The notes below the pieces were generated by a model that did no database searches, was not told the origin of the DNA, and was given only the letters and a program-made list of their open reading frames with translations. A DNA stretch of 64,000 nucleotides from Georgfuchsia toluolica (GTDB taxonomy: Bacteria; Pseudomonadota; Gammaproteobacteria; Burkholderiales; Rhodocyclaceae), in NCBI RefSeq assembly GCF_907163265.1, contig NZ_CAJQUM010000001.1, forward strand, positions 682,001-746,000, in the 5' to 3' direction. The position numbers and the translations under genes were made by a program. How positions within the stretch are numbered: position 1 is the stretch's first letter; each line of letters begins with the position of its first letter. This document shows positions 51,623 through 59,306 of this stretch, piece after piece.

Positions 51623-53154
51623 AGACTCTTCCGCAGTTCGCGCTTCAGGATTTTTCCGCTCGGGTTCTTCGGCAGCTCGGCGACGAATTTCACCAGTTTC
51701 GGCTTCTTGTAGCTGGCCAGCTGCGCCTTGCAATGCTCGATGACCTGCTCTTCGCTGAGCGACGCGCCTGGCCGCACCACCGCCACCACCGTCACTACCT
51801 CGCCCCACTGGTCGTCGGGCAAGCCGATCACCGCCGCCTCCAGCACCGCCGGATGGGTGTAGAGCACCGCCTCGATTTCCTTGGTGTAAATGTTCACGCC
51901 GCCGCTGATTACCATGTCCTTGACGCGATCGACCAGGAACAGGTAGCGCTCTTCGTCGAGATAGCCGAGGTCGCCGGTGTAGAACCAGCCATCACGTATA
52001 GTATTGGCTGTCTCTTCCGGCATGCCCCAGTAGCCGCTGATCACCGACTTGCTCTTCACCAGCACTTCGCCGATCTCGCCCGGGCCGAGGTCGCGGCTGT
52101 CGGCATCGACAATGCGGATCTCGGCATCGACCGCCTCGCGTCCGGCGGAGGCCAGGCGCTTCTGCTGCTTCTCGTCGCCGTCGAGAACATGGTCGGAGGC
52201 GACGAGGAAGCTCGCCTCCAGGGTCTCGGTCAGGCCGTAGCCCTGGGTGAAACTGCAGCGCAGCTTGTCCAGTGCGCGGCGCAGCACGGCCGGCGGCATG
52301 GGGCCGCCGCCGTAAAAGATCAGGCGCAGGCTGGAGAGGTCGTGCTCGCCCAGGCTGGCGCAGTTGAGCACGGAATTGATCATGGTCGGCACCAGAAGGG
52401 CGACGCTGCAGCGGCGCCGCGCCAGCGTCCGCAGCCACTGGTCGGCATCGAAGGCCTCGAGGATGACCTGGGTGCAGCCCAGCATCATGTAGGTGACGGC
52501 CATGAACACCGCACCCATGTGGTACAGCGGCGTCCCCACCAGATTGATGTCGGTGCGCACGCTGCCGTCGGCGACGAACTGGTTGAAGCCGTTGGCGGAA
52601 AGGTTCAAGTGCGACACCATCGCCCCCTTGGGCAGGCCGGTGGTGCCGCTGGTGAAGAAGATGGCGAAGGTGTCGGTCTCGGCTGCCGGTGAGCGCACCG
52701 GCGTATCGGCCGCGGCGGCGAGCATCTGCTCGTAGCGCGGCGCGTCCGCCAGCGCGGCCTCACCGATCACCCATCGCCTGAGCCCGGGCAGCAGCGGCTC
52801 CAGATCGCGCGCCTTATCGACGTAGGCGGCGGCGACGATGAGCAGCGCCGGTCTGGCGTGGCCGAGGATCTGCGCCAGTTCGTTGGCCGTCAGCCGATAG
52901 TTCACCGGCACGGCGATCAGGCCGGCGCGCGCCAGGCCAAAGTAGATCTCGATGAACTCGGGCGCGTTGGCCGAGAGCACAGCGACGAAATCACCGCGCT
53001 TCAGACCTTGCGTCAGGAGCGCGTTAGCCAGGCGGTCGACGCGCGTGTCGAGCGCCTTCCAGGACAGCTCGCGCTCGCCCATGATCAGCGCGGGCTTGGT
53101 CGGGAAGCGCAGGCCGTTGCGGCGGCAGATCTCGTCGAGCGTCATATCAATCAC
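51619..53154 (-). CDS. AMP-forming acyl-CoA synthetase (ligase 2)
   Basis: 511-aa adenylate-forming ligase. AMP-binding FFTSGTTGLPKGAMVSH (about 165-181), GYGLTETLEA, FYTGDLGYLDEERYLFLVDR, the hinge KDMVISGGVNIY and the catalytic Lys in PSGKILKRELR. The start is GTG 53154 or ATG 53145. Three bases separate it from the preceding gene. Substrate probably an aromatic or medium-chain acid. Confidence 0.9.
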   Translation of the reverse strand: MIDMTLDEICRRNGLRFPTKPALIMGERELSWKALDTRVDRLANALLTQGLKRGDFVAVLSANAPEFIEIYFGLARAGLIAVPVNYRLTANELAQILGHARPALLIVAAAYVDKARDLEPLLPGLRRWVIGEAALADAPRYEQMLAAAADTPVRSPAAETDTFAIFFTSGTTGLPKGAMVSHLNLSANGFNQFVADGSVRTDINLVGTPLYHMGAVFMAVTYMMLGCTQVILEAFDADQWLRTLARRRCSVALLVPTMINSVLNCASLGEHDLSSLRLIFYGGGPMPPAVLRRALDKLRCSFTQGYGLTETLEASFLVASDHVLDGDEKQQKRLASAGREAVDAEIRIVDADSRDLGPGEIGEVLVKSKSVISGYWGMPEETANTIRDGWFYTGDLGYLDEERYLFLVDRVKDMVISGGVNIYTKEIEAVLYTHPAVLEAAVIGLPDDQWGEVVTVVAVVRPGASLSEEQVIEHCKAQLASYKKPKLVKFVAELPKNPSGKILKRELRKSL

Positions 53155-53157
53155 TCA

Positions 53158-53811
53158 TCAAGAGCGGGGCTTCTTGTAGATGCTGGCGATGCAGGGCGCG
53201 TCGATGGGTTGGCCCTGCTCGTCGAACTGGCGGCCGAAGCTGGACTCGAACACGTCCCAGCCCCATTCGCGCGGCATGATGTCCATCCACAGCGCCGAGT
53301 GCACGCAGTAGGAGGAGATCGGCTGGTTGAAGGTCCAGTCGGCCTTGGTCTGCATCACCGCGATATTGATCGGACTGCGCTGCGAGTCCTCATTCTTGCC
53401 GTCGCGCATCAGCATGCCGCCGCTGGCGCAGAAATGCATGATGAAAGAGGTCTTCTCGTCATCCTCGACGACGGTGAAGCGGTGGCCGTGGGCGCGCAGG
53501 AACTGCGCATAGACGATCACCAGCAGTTCGGTCGAGCCGGTCTGCTTCATCTGCTCGAGCAGGGGCCGCCACAGCTGCTCACCGATGTAGCGCCAGACCT
53601 CTTCCACCGCTTTCTCGCCCAGCTTGTCGCGGATGAAGGTGCAGAACAGGCCCGACATGTCGACGTAGAGGTCATGCAGCGGCCGCCACTCGTCCCAGAT
53701 CGCCTGCGCCTGCTTCTTTGCTTCCGCGCGGTCGCCGCACTCGATCGCGGCGTGGCACTTCTCCAGCGCCGTCTTCGCCAGTTCCGGCAGTTCTCTTCCC
53801 TTCATCGCCAT
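53158..53811 (-). CDS. Conserved-looking hypothetical protein, 217 aa
   Basis: Soluble acidic protein with no signal peptide or membrane helix. The N-terminal half is helical (KTALEKCHAAIECGDRAEAK and IWDEWRPLHDLYVDMSG). The C-terminal half contains KTSFIMHFCASGGML, SSYCVHSALWMDIMPREWGW and the acidic FESSFGRQFDEQG. The Cys-His pairs (HFC and YCVH) could be catalytic or metal ligands. Its position between a CMD-like protein and a CoA ligase inside a catabolic operon implies a pathway role. I do not recognise the family. Confidence 0.75.
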   Translation of the reverse strand: MAMKGRELPELAKTALEKCHAAIECGDRAEAKKQAQAIWDEWRPLHDLYVDMSGLFCTFIRDKLGEKAVEEVWRYIGEQLWRPLLEQMKQTGSTELLVIVYAQFLRAHGHRFTVVEDDEKTSFIMHFCASGGMLMRDGKNEDSQRSPINIAVMQTKADWTFNQPISSYCVHSALWMDIMPREWGWDVFESSFGRQFDEQGQPIDAPCIASIYKKPRS

Positions 53812-53821
53812 GCCCCCGTGC

Positions 53822-54259
53822 TCACTTCGATTTCTTGCCGGACTTCTTCGCCTTGGCCTGCATCTTCTCCGCCCGGCGCAGGCCTTCCTCGACGCTCTGG
53901 CCGAGGGCGGCGACCTGCACCTTGCCGTGCTGGTAGGCGGAGAGGAACATCACTTCCATGATCTCCTCCACCGTGGCGCCGGCATGCACTGCGCCCTGGA
54001 TGTGGAAAATCAGGCCGGGACCGCACTGCATTGCCGCGAGGATGCCCAGGATCACCAGCTCGCGCGTCTTGGGGTCGAGCGTGCCGCGCTCGATCGACTC
54101 GATCAGCGGCGTCTGCGTGTAGTGCTCGAGCAGGGTCGGCATCTTCTCGGCGAACACCTGAAACACACGCTTGATGTCGTCGATTTCGCCGTTGCCGACC
54201 AGTTCCTGCCAGGAGTCCAGCATTTCCTGGCCCGTCTTTGCCTTCTTCATCGTTACCAT
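53822..54259 (-). CDS. Carboxymuconolactone decarboxylase/AhpD-like protein
   Basis: 145-aa all-helical protein with the CMD fold: LDPKTRELVILGILAAMQCG, then FHIQGAVHAGATVEEIMEVM. In AhpD the motif is ExxxxCxxC-xx-H; here only one Cys (CGPG) is present, so a thiol peroxidase role is unlikely and a lyase, hydratase or structural role is more plausible. The C-terminus is very basic (KMQAKAKKSGKKSK). ATG 54259 has GAGGAG upstream. Lies between the acyl-CoA dehydrogenase and the unknown 217-aa protein. Confidence 0.8.
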   Translation of the reverse strand: MVTMKKAKTGQEMLDSWQELVGNGEIDDIKRVFQVFAEKMPTLLEHYTQTPLIESIERGTLDPKTRELVILGILAAMQCGPGLIFHIQGAVHAGATVEEIMEVMFLSAYQHGKVQVAALGQSVEEGLRRAEKMQAKAKKSGKKSK

Positions 54260-54269
54260 CGTCGTCTCC

Positions 54270-55472
54270 TCAGTAGGGCACCGCTGGCAGGCTCTGCGCC
54301 AGGAAGCGCTTGAGCAAGTCATTGGTGCCGTCGTAGATCGGGTAGAGCATTGCATCGCGCACGTACTTCTCGGCCGGGAAGTCGCGCATGTAGCCGGTGC
54401 CGCCGCAGATATCCATGGCCGCGGCCGTCACTTCGCGCACCATCGCCGAGGGATAGATCTTGGCCATGGTGCCGAGCTTGTTGAGGCCGTCGGCCTGGTC
54501 CGGGTTCTCCGCCGCCCAGGCAATTTTCCAGACCAGGGCGCGCGCCGCTTCGATCTTCATGCGCATCTCGGCAAGCTTGGCCGCCACCGACTCGTGCTGG
54601 ATGATGGGCTGGCCCCAGACGATGCGCGTCTGCGCGTAGTCGAGTGCCATTTCGTAGGCGGCGCGCGCCAGCCCCAGCGCGCCCGAGCCGACGCCGACGC
54701 CGTTGCCCTCGTAACAGTCGATGAGGATGGCGAAGCCGGCGCCCTCGGCACCCAGGCGCTGCTCTGCCGGAACGCGCACCTGGTCGAAGAACACTTCGCG
54801 CACCGAAGACAGGCGGTGCCCCATCTTGTCCTCGTACTTGCCGAAGGACAGTCCGGGGGTGCCCGCCGGCACCAGGAAAATGCTGCAGCCGGCGAAGTTC
54901 GACACCGTCTTGTCGGTGCGGGCGAGGACGATGTAGAGATCGGCGACGCCGCCGTTGGTGATGAAGCACTTGCCGCCGCTGATCAGGTAGTCGTCACCGT
55001 CGCGGACAGCCGCGGTGCGCACGCCCATGGCGGGGTCGGGCAGCGGGCAGAAGATCTCCGAGCCGCCTGAAGGTTCGGTCATGGCGCCGCCGATGATGTA
55101 GCCTCGCTCCGCTTTCGCCATCGCCCCAAGCCAGCGCTGCTTTTGCGCTTCACTGCCGGCGCGGCCGATCAGGCGGGAGAGCGAAATGTTGACCAGGAAC
55201 AGGTCGGCGATGCCGGCGTCGCCCCAGGCCAGTTCCTCGACGATCAGGCTGTAGTCGAGCAGCGTGCCGCCGTAGCCGCCGCAGGCTTCCGGGATCAGCG
55301 CGTTGCCCAAGCCCAGGGCCAGGCCCTGGCGCACCAGGGCGTCGGGGAAGCAGTCCTGCGGCGAGACGGCGGCGTCGCGCCTGACCGCCTCCGGCCTGAT
55401 TGCCTCTCGGGCGAAGCGGCGCGCCGTGTCCTGCAGCGCACGCTGTTCCGGTGTCAATGCAAAATCGACCAT
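54270..55472 (-). CDS. Acyl-CoA dehydrogenase following the B12 mutase
   Basis: 400-aa acyl-CoA dehydrogenase with normal architecture: GGAMTEPSGGSEIF, YLISGGKCFITNGG and MDICGGTGYMRDFPAEKYVRDA, the first and last being FAD/substrate elements. The catalytic-base region reads PIYDGTNDLLKRF, with Asp where most members have Glu (YEGT). It directly follows the mutase small subunit. In indoleacetate degradation the enzyme at this step oxidises and decarboxylates a benzylmalonyl-CoA; such a role is inferred here by position. Confidence 0.9.
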   Translation of the reverse strand: MVDFALTPEQRALQDTARRFAREAIRPEAVRRDAAVSPQDCFPDALVRQGLALGLGNALIPEACGGYGGTLLDYSLIVEELAWGDAGIADLFLVNISLSRLIGRAGSEAQKQRWLGAMAKAERGYIIGGAMTEPSGGSEIFCPLPDPAMGVRTAAVRDGDDYLISGGKCFITNGGVADLYIVLARTDKTVSNFAGCSIFLVPAGTPGLSFGKYEDKMGHRLSSVREVFFDQVRVPAEQRLGAEGAGFAILIDCYEGNGVGVGSGALGLARAAYEMALDYAQTRIVWGQPIIQHESVAAKLAEMRMKIEAARALVWKIAWAAENPDQADGLNKLGTMAKIYPSAMVREVTAAAMDICGGTGYMRDFPAEKYVRDAMLYPIYDGTNDLLKRFLAQSLPAVPY

Positions 55473-55511
55473 GCCCCTCCTCCTCTCCGTCGCGGCGACG
55501 CCGCCTCCTGC

Positions 55512-55904
55512 CTAAGCCGCAATTTTCAGCACGTCGCCGACTCGGCGCTTCACCTCGTCGGAGAGCGTGCCGGGTATCATCACTTCGGCAACGCCCATGG
55601 CTTTCAGCTGTTGTGCATCGTCGTCGGGGATGACGCCGCCGCAGAACACCGGCACGTTGAGGCCGGCCTTCTTCATCTGCTCCATCAGCAGGCGCATTTG
55701 CGTCATGTGCTGGCCAGAGAGGAAGCTGATGCCGATGGCATCGACGTCCTCTTCCAGCGCCACCTTCACCACCTTGTCGGCGAAGTTGTGCAGGCCCAGG
55801 TAGATGACTTCGTAGCCGGCATCGCGCAGCAGGTAGGCGACGGTGACGATGCCGGTGTCGTGACAGTCGAGGCCCATCTTCGCCAACAGTATGCGTTTCT
55901 TCAT
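55512..55904 (-). CDS. B12-dependent acyl-CoA mutase, small (cobalamin-binding) subunit
   Basis: 130-aa B12-binding domain. The base-off/His-on motif DxHxxG is present as GLDCHDTG (Asp13, His15, Gly18), followed by SFLSGQHMTQM and CGGVIPDDDAQQLK as in mutase small subunits. It follows the large subunit by ten bases with a GAGGAGAG ribosome-binding site. Split large/small organisation is shared with isobutyryl-CoA and 2-hydroxyisobutyryl-CoA mutases and IaaGH, whereas classic methylmalonyl-CoA mutase has both domains in one chain. Confidence 0.93.
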   Translation of the reverse strand: MKKRILLAKMGLDCHDTGIVTVAYLLRDAGYEVIYLGLHNFADKVVKVALEEDVDAIGISFLSGQHMTQMRLLMEQMKKAGLNVPVFCGGVIPDDDAQQLKAMGVAEVMIPGTLSDEVKRRVGDVLKIAA

Positions 55905-55914
55905 GACTCTCTCC

Positions 55915-57555
55915 TCAGCGGAAGGACCAGCTCTGGGCTTTGCGCATGGCTTCGTGGCACTCGCCCATGGTCACCTTGTTCTGCAGCGCCTGCATCAGCA
56001 CCGGCACCATGTTTTCCCCGGATTTCCATGCGCTGTCGATGCGCGCCATGAATTCCGCCCACTTGCCCTGGTCGCGCTCGGCGCGGTACTTGCGCAGATA
56101 CTCGCCGCGCCGCGCACCCCAGACGTCGGCCTGGATCTTGTGGATGTGGATGGGCGTCTCTTCCTCGCGCGGAATCTGGAAGCGGTTGACGCCAACCAGG
56201 TTCTTGCGCCCGCTGTCGATATCGAGCTGGTTTTTGATGCGCTGCTCGTTGATCTGCGTCTCGAGCTGACCCTTCTTGATGTAGTCGATCATGCCGCCGC
56301 TCTGGTCGACTTCGGCCAGCTTGTCGGAGATCGCTTTCTCCATCGTGTTGGTCAAGGTTTCGACGTAGTAGGAGCCACCGAGCGGATCGATGCTCTTGGT
56401 GATGCCGCTTTCGTAGGCGATGACCTGCTGCGTGCGCAGAGCGATGCGTGAGGACTCTTCGGTGGGCAGGCCGTGCGCCTCGTCGTAGGAGCAGAGGTGG
56501 ATGGACTGGGCACCGCCGAATACTGCCGCCATGGCTTCCACCGAGGCGCGGATGATGTTCACCTGCGGCTGCTGCCGGGTCAGCGTGTTGCCTGCCGACT
56601 GTACCGAGAAGCGCAGACGCCAGCACTCGGGGTTGGTGGCGCCGAATTCGTCACGCATGGTCTTGGCATAGAGCCGGCGCATGGCGCGGAATTTGGCGAT
56701 CTCCTCGAAAAAATCGATCGAGCAGGAGAGGAAGAACGAGGCCCGGCGCGGGAACAGATTGACGTCGAGGCCGCGCGCCTTGGCGCGACGGAAGATGTCG
56801 AAGGCGTGGCCCAGACTGAAGGCACCGTCCTGGATGGCGTTGATGCCGGTTTCGCGCAGGTTGTAGCCGTTGGTCACCATCCAGTTCAGGCGCGGCATGT
56901 TCTTCGAGATGAACTCGATATTGTCCACGCACAGGCGCAGCGTGCCGTCAAGCGGGAAGAACTGGGTGACGGTCTGCAGCGGCCCACCGCTCATCTGGTA
57001 GAAGGGATCGTTCTGCTGCGTGCCGATTACCTTCTCGAAGGGCACGTTCTTCATCTGCGCTACCGAGGCCAGCATCGCCAGCGTCACCGAGGACACCGGC
57101 GGCCGGATCGACAGGGCATAGGAGACGGCGTCGGGACCGAAGCCGTCGTACAGGGTCTCCATGTCCTCCAGGGTGCTGATCGGCACACCGGTGACTCCCA
57201 CTTCGCCTTCGCAGATGGGATCGTCGGAGTCGAAGCCATAGGAAGTCGGCAGGTCGATGGTGATGACGAAGCCGTTGGCACCCTGACCGTGCAGGTACTT
57301 GATGCGCTCGTTGGTTTCCTGCGGCGAGCCGAAGCCGACCTGGAAGCGGCGCGTCCAGATGCGCTCCCGGTACATGCCCGGATAGGGACCGCGCGTGAAG
57401 GGAAACTCACCCGGTTCACCCAGATCGCGCGCGCTGTCGAAGTCACCCATGTCGTCCGGGCGGTAGATGTCCTGGATGTCGATGCCGGCGCCGGTCTCGA
57501 AGAGCTGCTCTTCGTGGTCGCGCGCAGTGCCCCCCTGCTTCGTTGCCTGGCTCAT
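55915..57555 (-). CDS. B12-dependent acyl-CoA mutase, large subunit, divergent active site
   Basis: 546-aa TIM-barrel subunit that binds acyl-CoA and, with the small subunit, performs a radical carbon-skeleton rearrangement. The fold is clear (PGMYRERIWTRRFQ, DLPTSYGFDSDDP, GTQQNDPF, DEAHGLPTEESSRIALRTQQ). Two key sites differ from methylmalonyl- and isobutyryl-CoA mutases. The invariant GYH reads GYN (Asn232). The loop after QND, which carries the Arg contacting the methylmalonyl carboxylate, is rewritten (FYQMSGGPLQTVTQFF) and a few residues longer. Start ATG 57555 overlaps the HyuB stop (ATGA). Substrate is thus probably bulky or aryl-substituted rather than methylmalonyl-CoA. Confidence 0.9.
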   Translation of the reverse strand: MSQATKQGGTARDHEEQLFETGAGIDIQDIYRPDDMGDFDSARDLGEPGEFPFTRGPYPGMYRERIWTRRFQVGFGSPQETNERIKYLHGQGANGFVITIDLPTSYGFDSDDPICEGEVGVTGVPISTLEDMETLYDGFGPDAVSYALSIRPPVSSVTLAMLASVAQMKNVPFEKVIGTQQNDPFYQMSGGPLQTVTQFFPLDGTLRLCVDNIEFISKNMPRLNWMVTNGYNLRETGINAIQDGAFSLGHAFDIFRRAKARGLDVNLFPRRASFFLSCSIDFFEEIAKFRAMRRLYAKTMRDEFGATNPECWRLRFSVQSAGNTLTRQQPQVNIIRASVEAMAAVFGGAQSIHLCSYDEAHGLPTEESSRIALRTQQVIAYESGITKSIDPLGGSYYVETLTNTMEKAISDKLAEVDQSGGMIDYIKKGQLETQINEQRIKNQLDIDSGRKNLVGVNRFQIPREEETPIHIHKIQADVWGARRGEYLRKYRAERDQGKWAEFMARIDSAWKSGENMVPVLMQALQNKVTMGECHEAMRKAQSWSFR

Positions 57556-59306
57556 GCTGCCTTCTTTCTTAGGGCTTCCGTGCCCTTGACGTCGAGTTCG
57601 AGCGTCTTCGCGTCGACGGCGACGCCATAGTTCTTGCGCGCGCTCTCGGCCGAGACGTAGTTGTAACGGACTTCGCGCGCCACCTGTTCGGCCGGACGCT
57701 TCTTCGGATCGCCGTAACCGCCACCGCCGCCGGCCACCTGGTACCAGCGCGTACCCTTGGGGATGCCCGCCACCACTTCCTTGCTCTTGCAGTGGTGCAC
57801 CTTGCCGTCCGGATAGCGCAGCTGGCCGATGTTGAGAATGGCCTCGCCGCCGCCGAGGATACCCTTGGCCTGCGAGCCGGCGTCGATGCCGTCGCCGAAG
57901 GCGCTGACCAGGTTGCCGTCATTGAGGAACTCCATCTCCATCTCGACGCCGAGACCGCCGCGCCATTGGCCCGGACCGGCCGAGTCTGGCATGTACTCGA
58001 ATTTGTGCAGGAAGAGCGGGTCCTTCATTTCGAACATTTCCGGGTCCTGCGCCAGCAGGCCGCCGCCGCAGGCGATCAGGCCGATATGGTCGTAGCCGTC
58101 GGCGCCCTTGGTGCCGCCGCCGCCGCCCTTCAGTCCGTTGAAGAGGATGTCCACGAAAGGCTGGCTGGTGCGGTTGTTGAAGCCTACGGCAGCGATCGCA
58201 AACAAGGGGTTCCAGGGTGCTGTGACGCGCTCTGGCAGCGCTTGCGAGAGCGCGTCGAAGATCGCCGCCGAGATCTGGTCGGAGAGATGGTTGCCGAAGG
58301 TGGAGGCCGCGGGGAAGCGCGGATTGACCATCGAGCCCTCAGGCATCTGCGTCGTGATCGGCCGGATCATGCCGGCGTTCTGCGGGATGTTGGAATCCTT
58401 CAGGCACATCAGCAGGGTCAGGATCACCGAGGTGATGGAGGAGCCCAGTGGCGCGTTGACGTAACCCGGCGTCTGCGGCGCAGTACCGGCAAAGTCGAAG
58501 TCGATCTTGTCGCCGGCGATCTTGACCGCGACCTTGATGTCCATGGTCGAGTTGGGATCGAAGCCGTCGTAGTAGCAGCGCGACTGGCCGTGGTAGGTGC
58601 CATCGGGGATGGCCGTGATCTCGGCGCGCATCTGCTGCTCGGTGGCGTCGTACAGGTGTTGCAGGTGGGCGTCAAAGCGATCCCAGCCGTAGCGCTCAAC
58701 CAGCTTGACCAGTTCGCGCTCGCCGACGGCGCAGCCGCCCATGGCCGCCTGGATGTCTTCCTGCACGATGGGGAAGCGGATATTGCCGAAGATCAGGTCC
58801 CAGACATCCTTGCGCTTCTTGCCCTTCTCGAACAGTTTGACCGGCGTGATGCGTAGCGCTTCCTGCCATATCTCGGTGGCGCCCGGGTTGTAGGCGCCGG
58901 CGACGGCACCGCCGACGTCGGCTTGGTGACCGTTGATGGCAGAAAAGCCGATCAGCTTGTCCTTGACGAAGATGGGCCGGACGATCTTGACATCGGCCGG
59001 CTGGTTGCCGCCGGTGAAGGGATCGTTGTGGATGATGACGTCACCCGGATACAGTTCGTCGCCGAAATATTCGACCATGTACTTGATGCCCAGCGGCACG
59101 GCGAAAGCCAGGATGGGGATATAGGCGGTCTGCTCCATCATCTGGCCCTTGGCGTCATAGAGGCCAGTGACGAAGTCGCGCGCTTCGGAAAGGATGGGCG
59201 AGCGCGCGGTGCGCAGCATCACCAAGCCCATTTCTTCGGTAATGGCCTTGAGACGGCGCTGAATCACCGTTACCAGGATCGGGTCGATAGTCTGATTCGT
59301 GCTCAT
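57552..59306 (-). CDS. Hydantoinase B/oxoprolinase B-family subunit
   Basis: 584-aa HyuB-type subunit: starts with IDPILVTVIQRRLKAITEE, then MLRTARSPILSEARDF, NDPFTGGNQPADV and a C-terminal GGGGYGDPKKRPAEQVA. The family includes N-methylhydantoinase, 5-oxoprolinase, acetone and acetophenone carboxylases and the IaaE-type lactam-opening enzyme of indoleacetate degradation; all use ATP with the HyuA partner. It overlaps HyuA (start) and the mutase (stop) by four bases each, so the three are translationally coupled. Hydrolase versus carboxylase cannot be decided by eye; no gamma subunit of acetone carboxylase is nearby. Confidence 0.9.
   Translation of the reverse strand: MSTNQTIDPILVTVIQRRLKAITEEMGLVMLRTARSPILSEARDFVTGLYDAKGQMMEQTAYIPILAFAVPLGIKYMVEYFGDELYPGDVIIHNDPFTGGNQPADVKIVRPIFVKDKLIGFSAINGHQADVGGAVAGAYNPGATEIWQEALRITPVKLFEKGKKRKDVWDLIFGNIRFPIVQEDIQAAMGGCAVGERELVKLVERYGWDRFDAHLQHLYDATEQQMRAEITAIPDGTYHGQSRCYYDGFDPNSTMDIKVAVKIAGDKIDFDFAGTAPQTPGYVNAPLGSSITSVILTLLMCLKDSNIPQNAGMIRPITTQMPEGSMVNPRFPAASTFGNHLSDQISAAIFDALSQALPERVTAPWNPLFAIAAVGFNNRTSQPFVDILFNGLKGGGGGTKGADGYDHIGLIACGGGLLAQDPEMFEMKDPLFLHKFEYMPDSAGPGQWRGGLGVEMEMEFLNDGNLVSAFGDGIDAGSQAKGILGGGEAILNIGQLRYPDGKVHHCKSKEVVAGIPKGTRWYQVAGGGGGYGDPKKRPAEQVAREVRYNYVSAESARKNYGVAVDAKTLELDVKGTEALRKKAA

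Noticed and set aside
55915..57555. Ordinary methylmalonyl-CoA mutase of propionate metabolism
   Set aside because: Separate subunits, loss of the GYH histidine and of the carboxylate-binding loop, and catabolic neighbours all argue against it.
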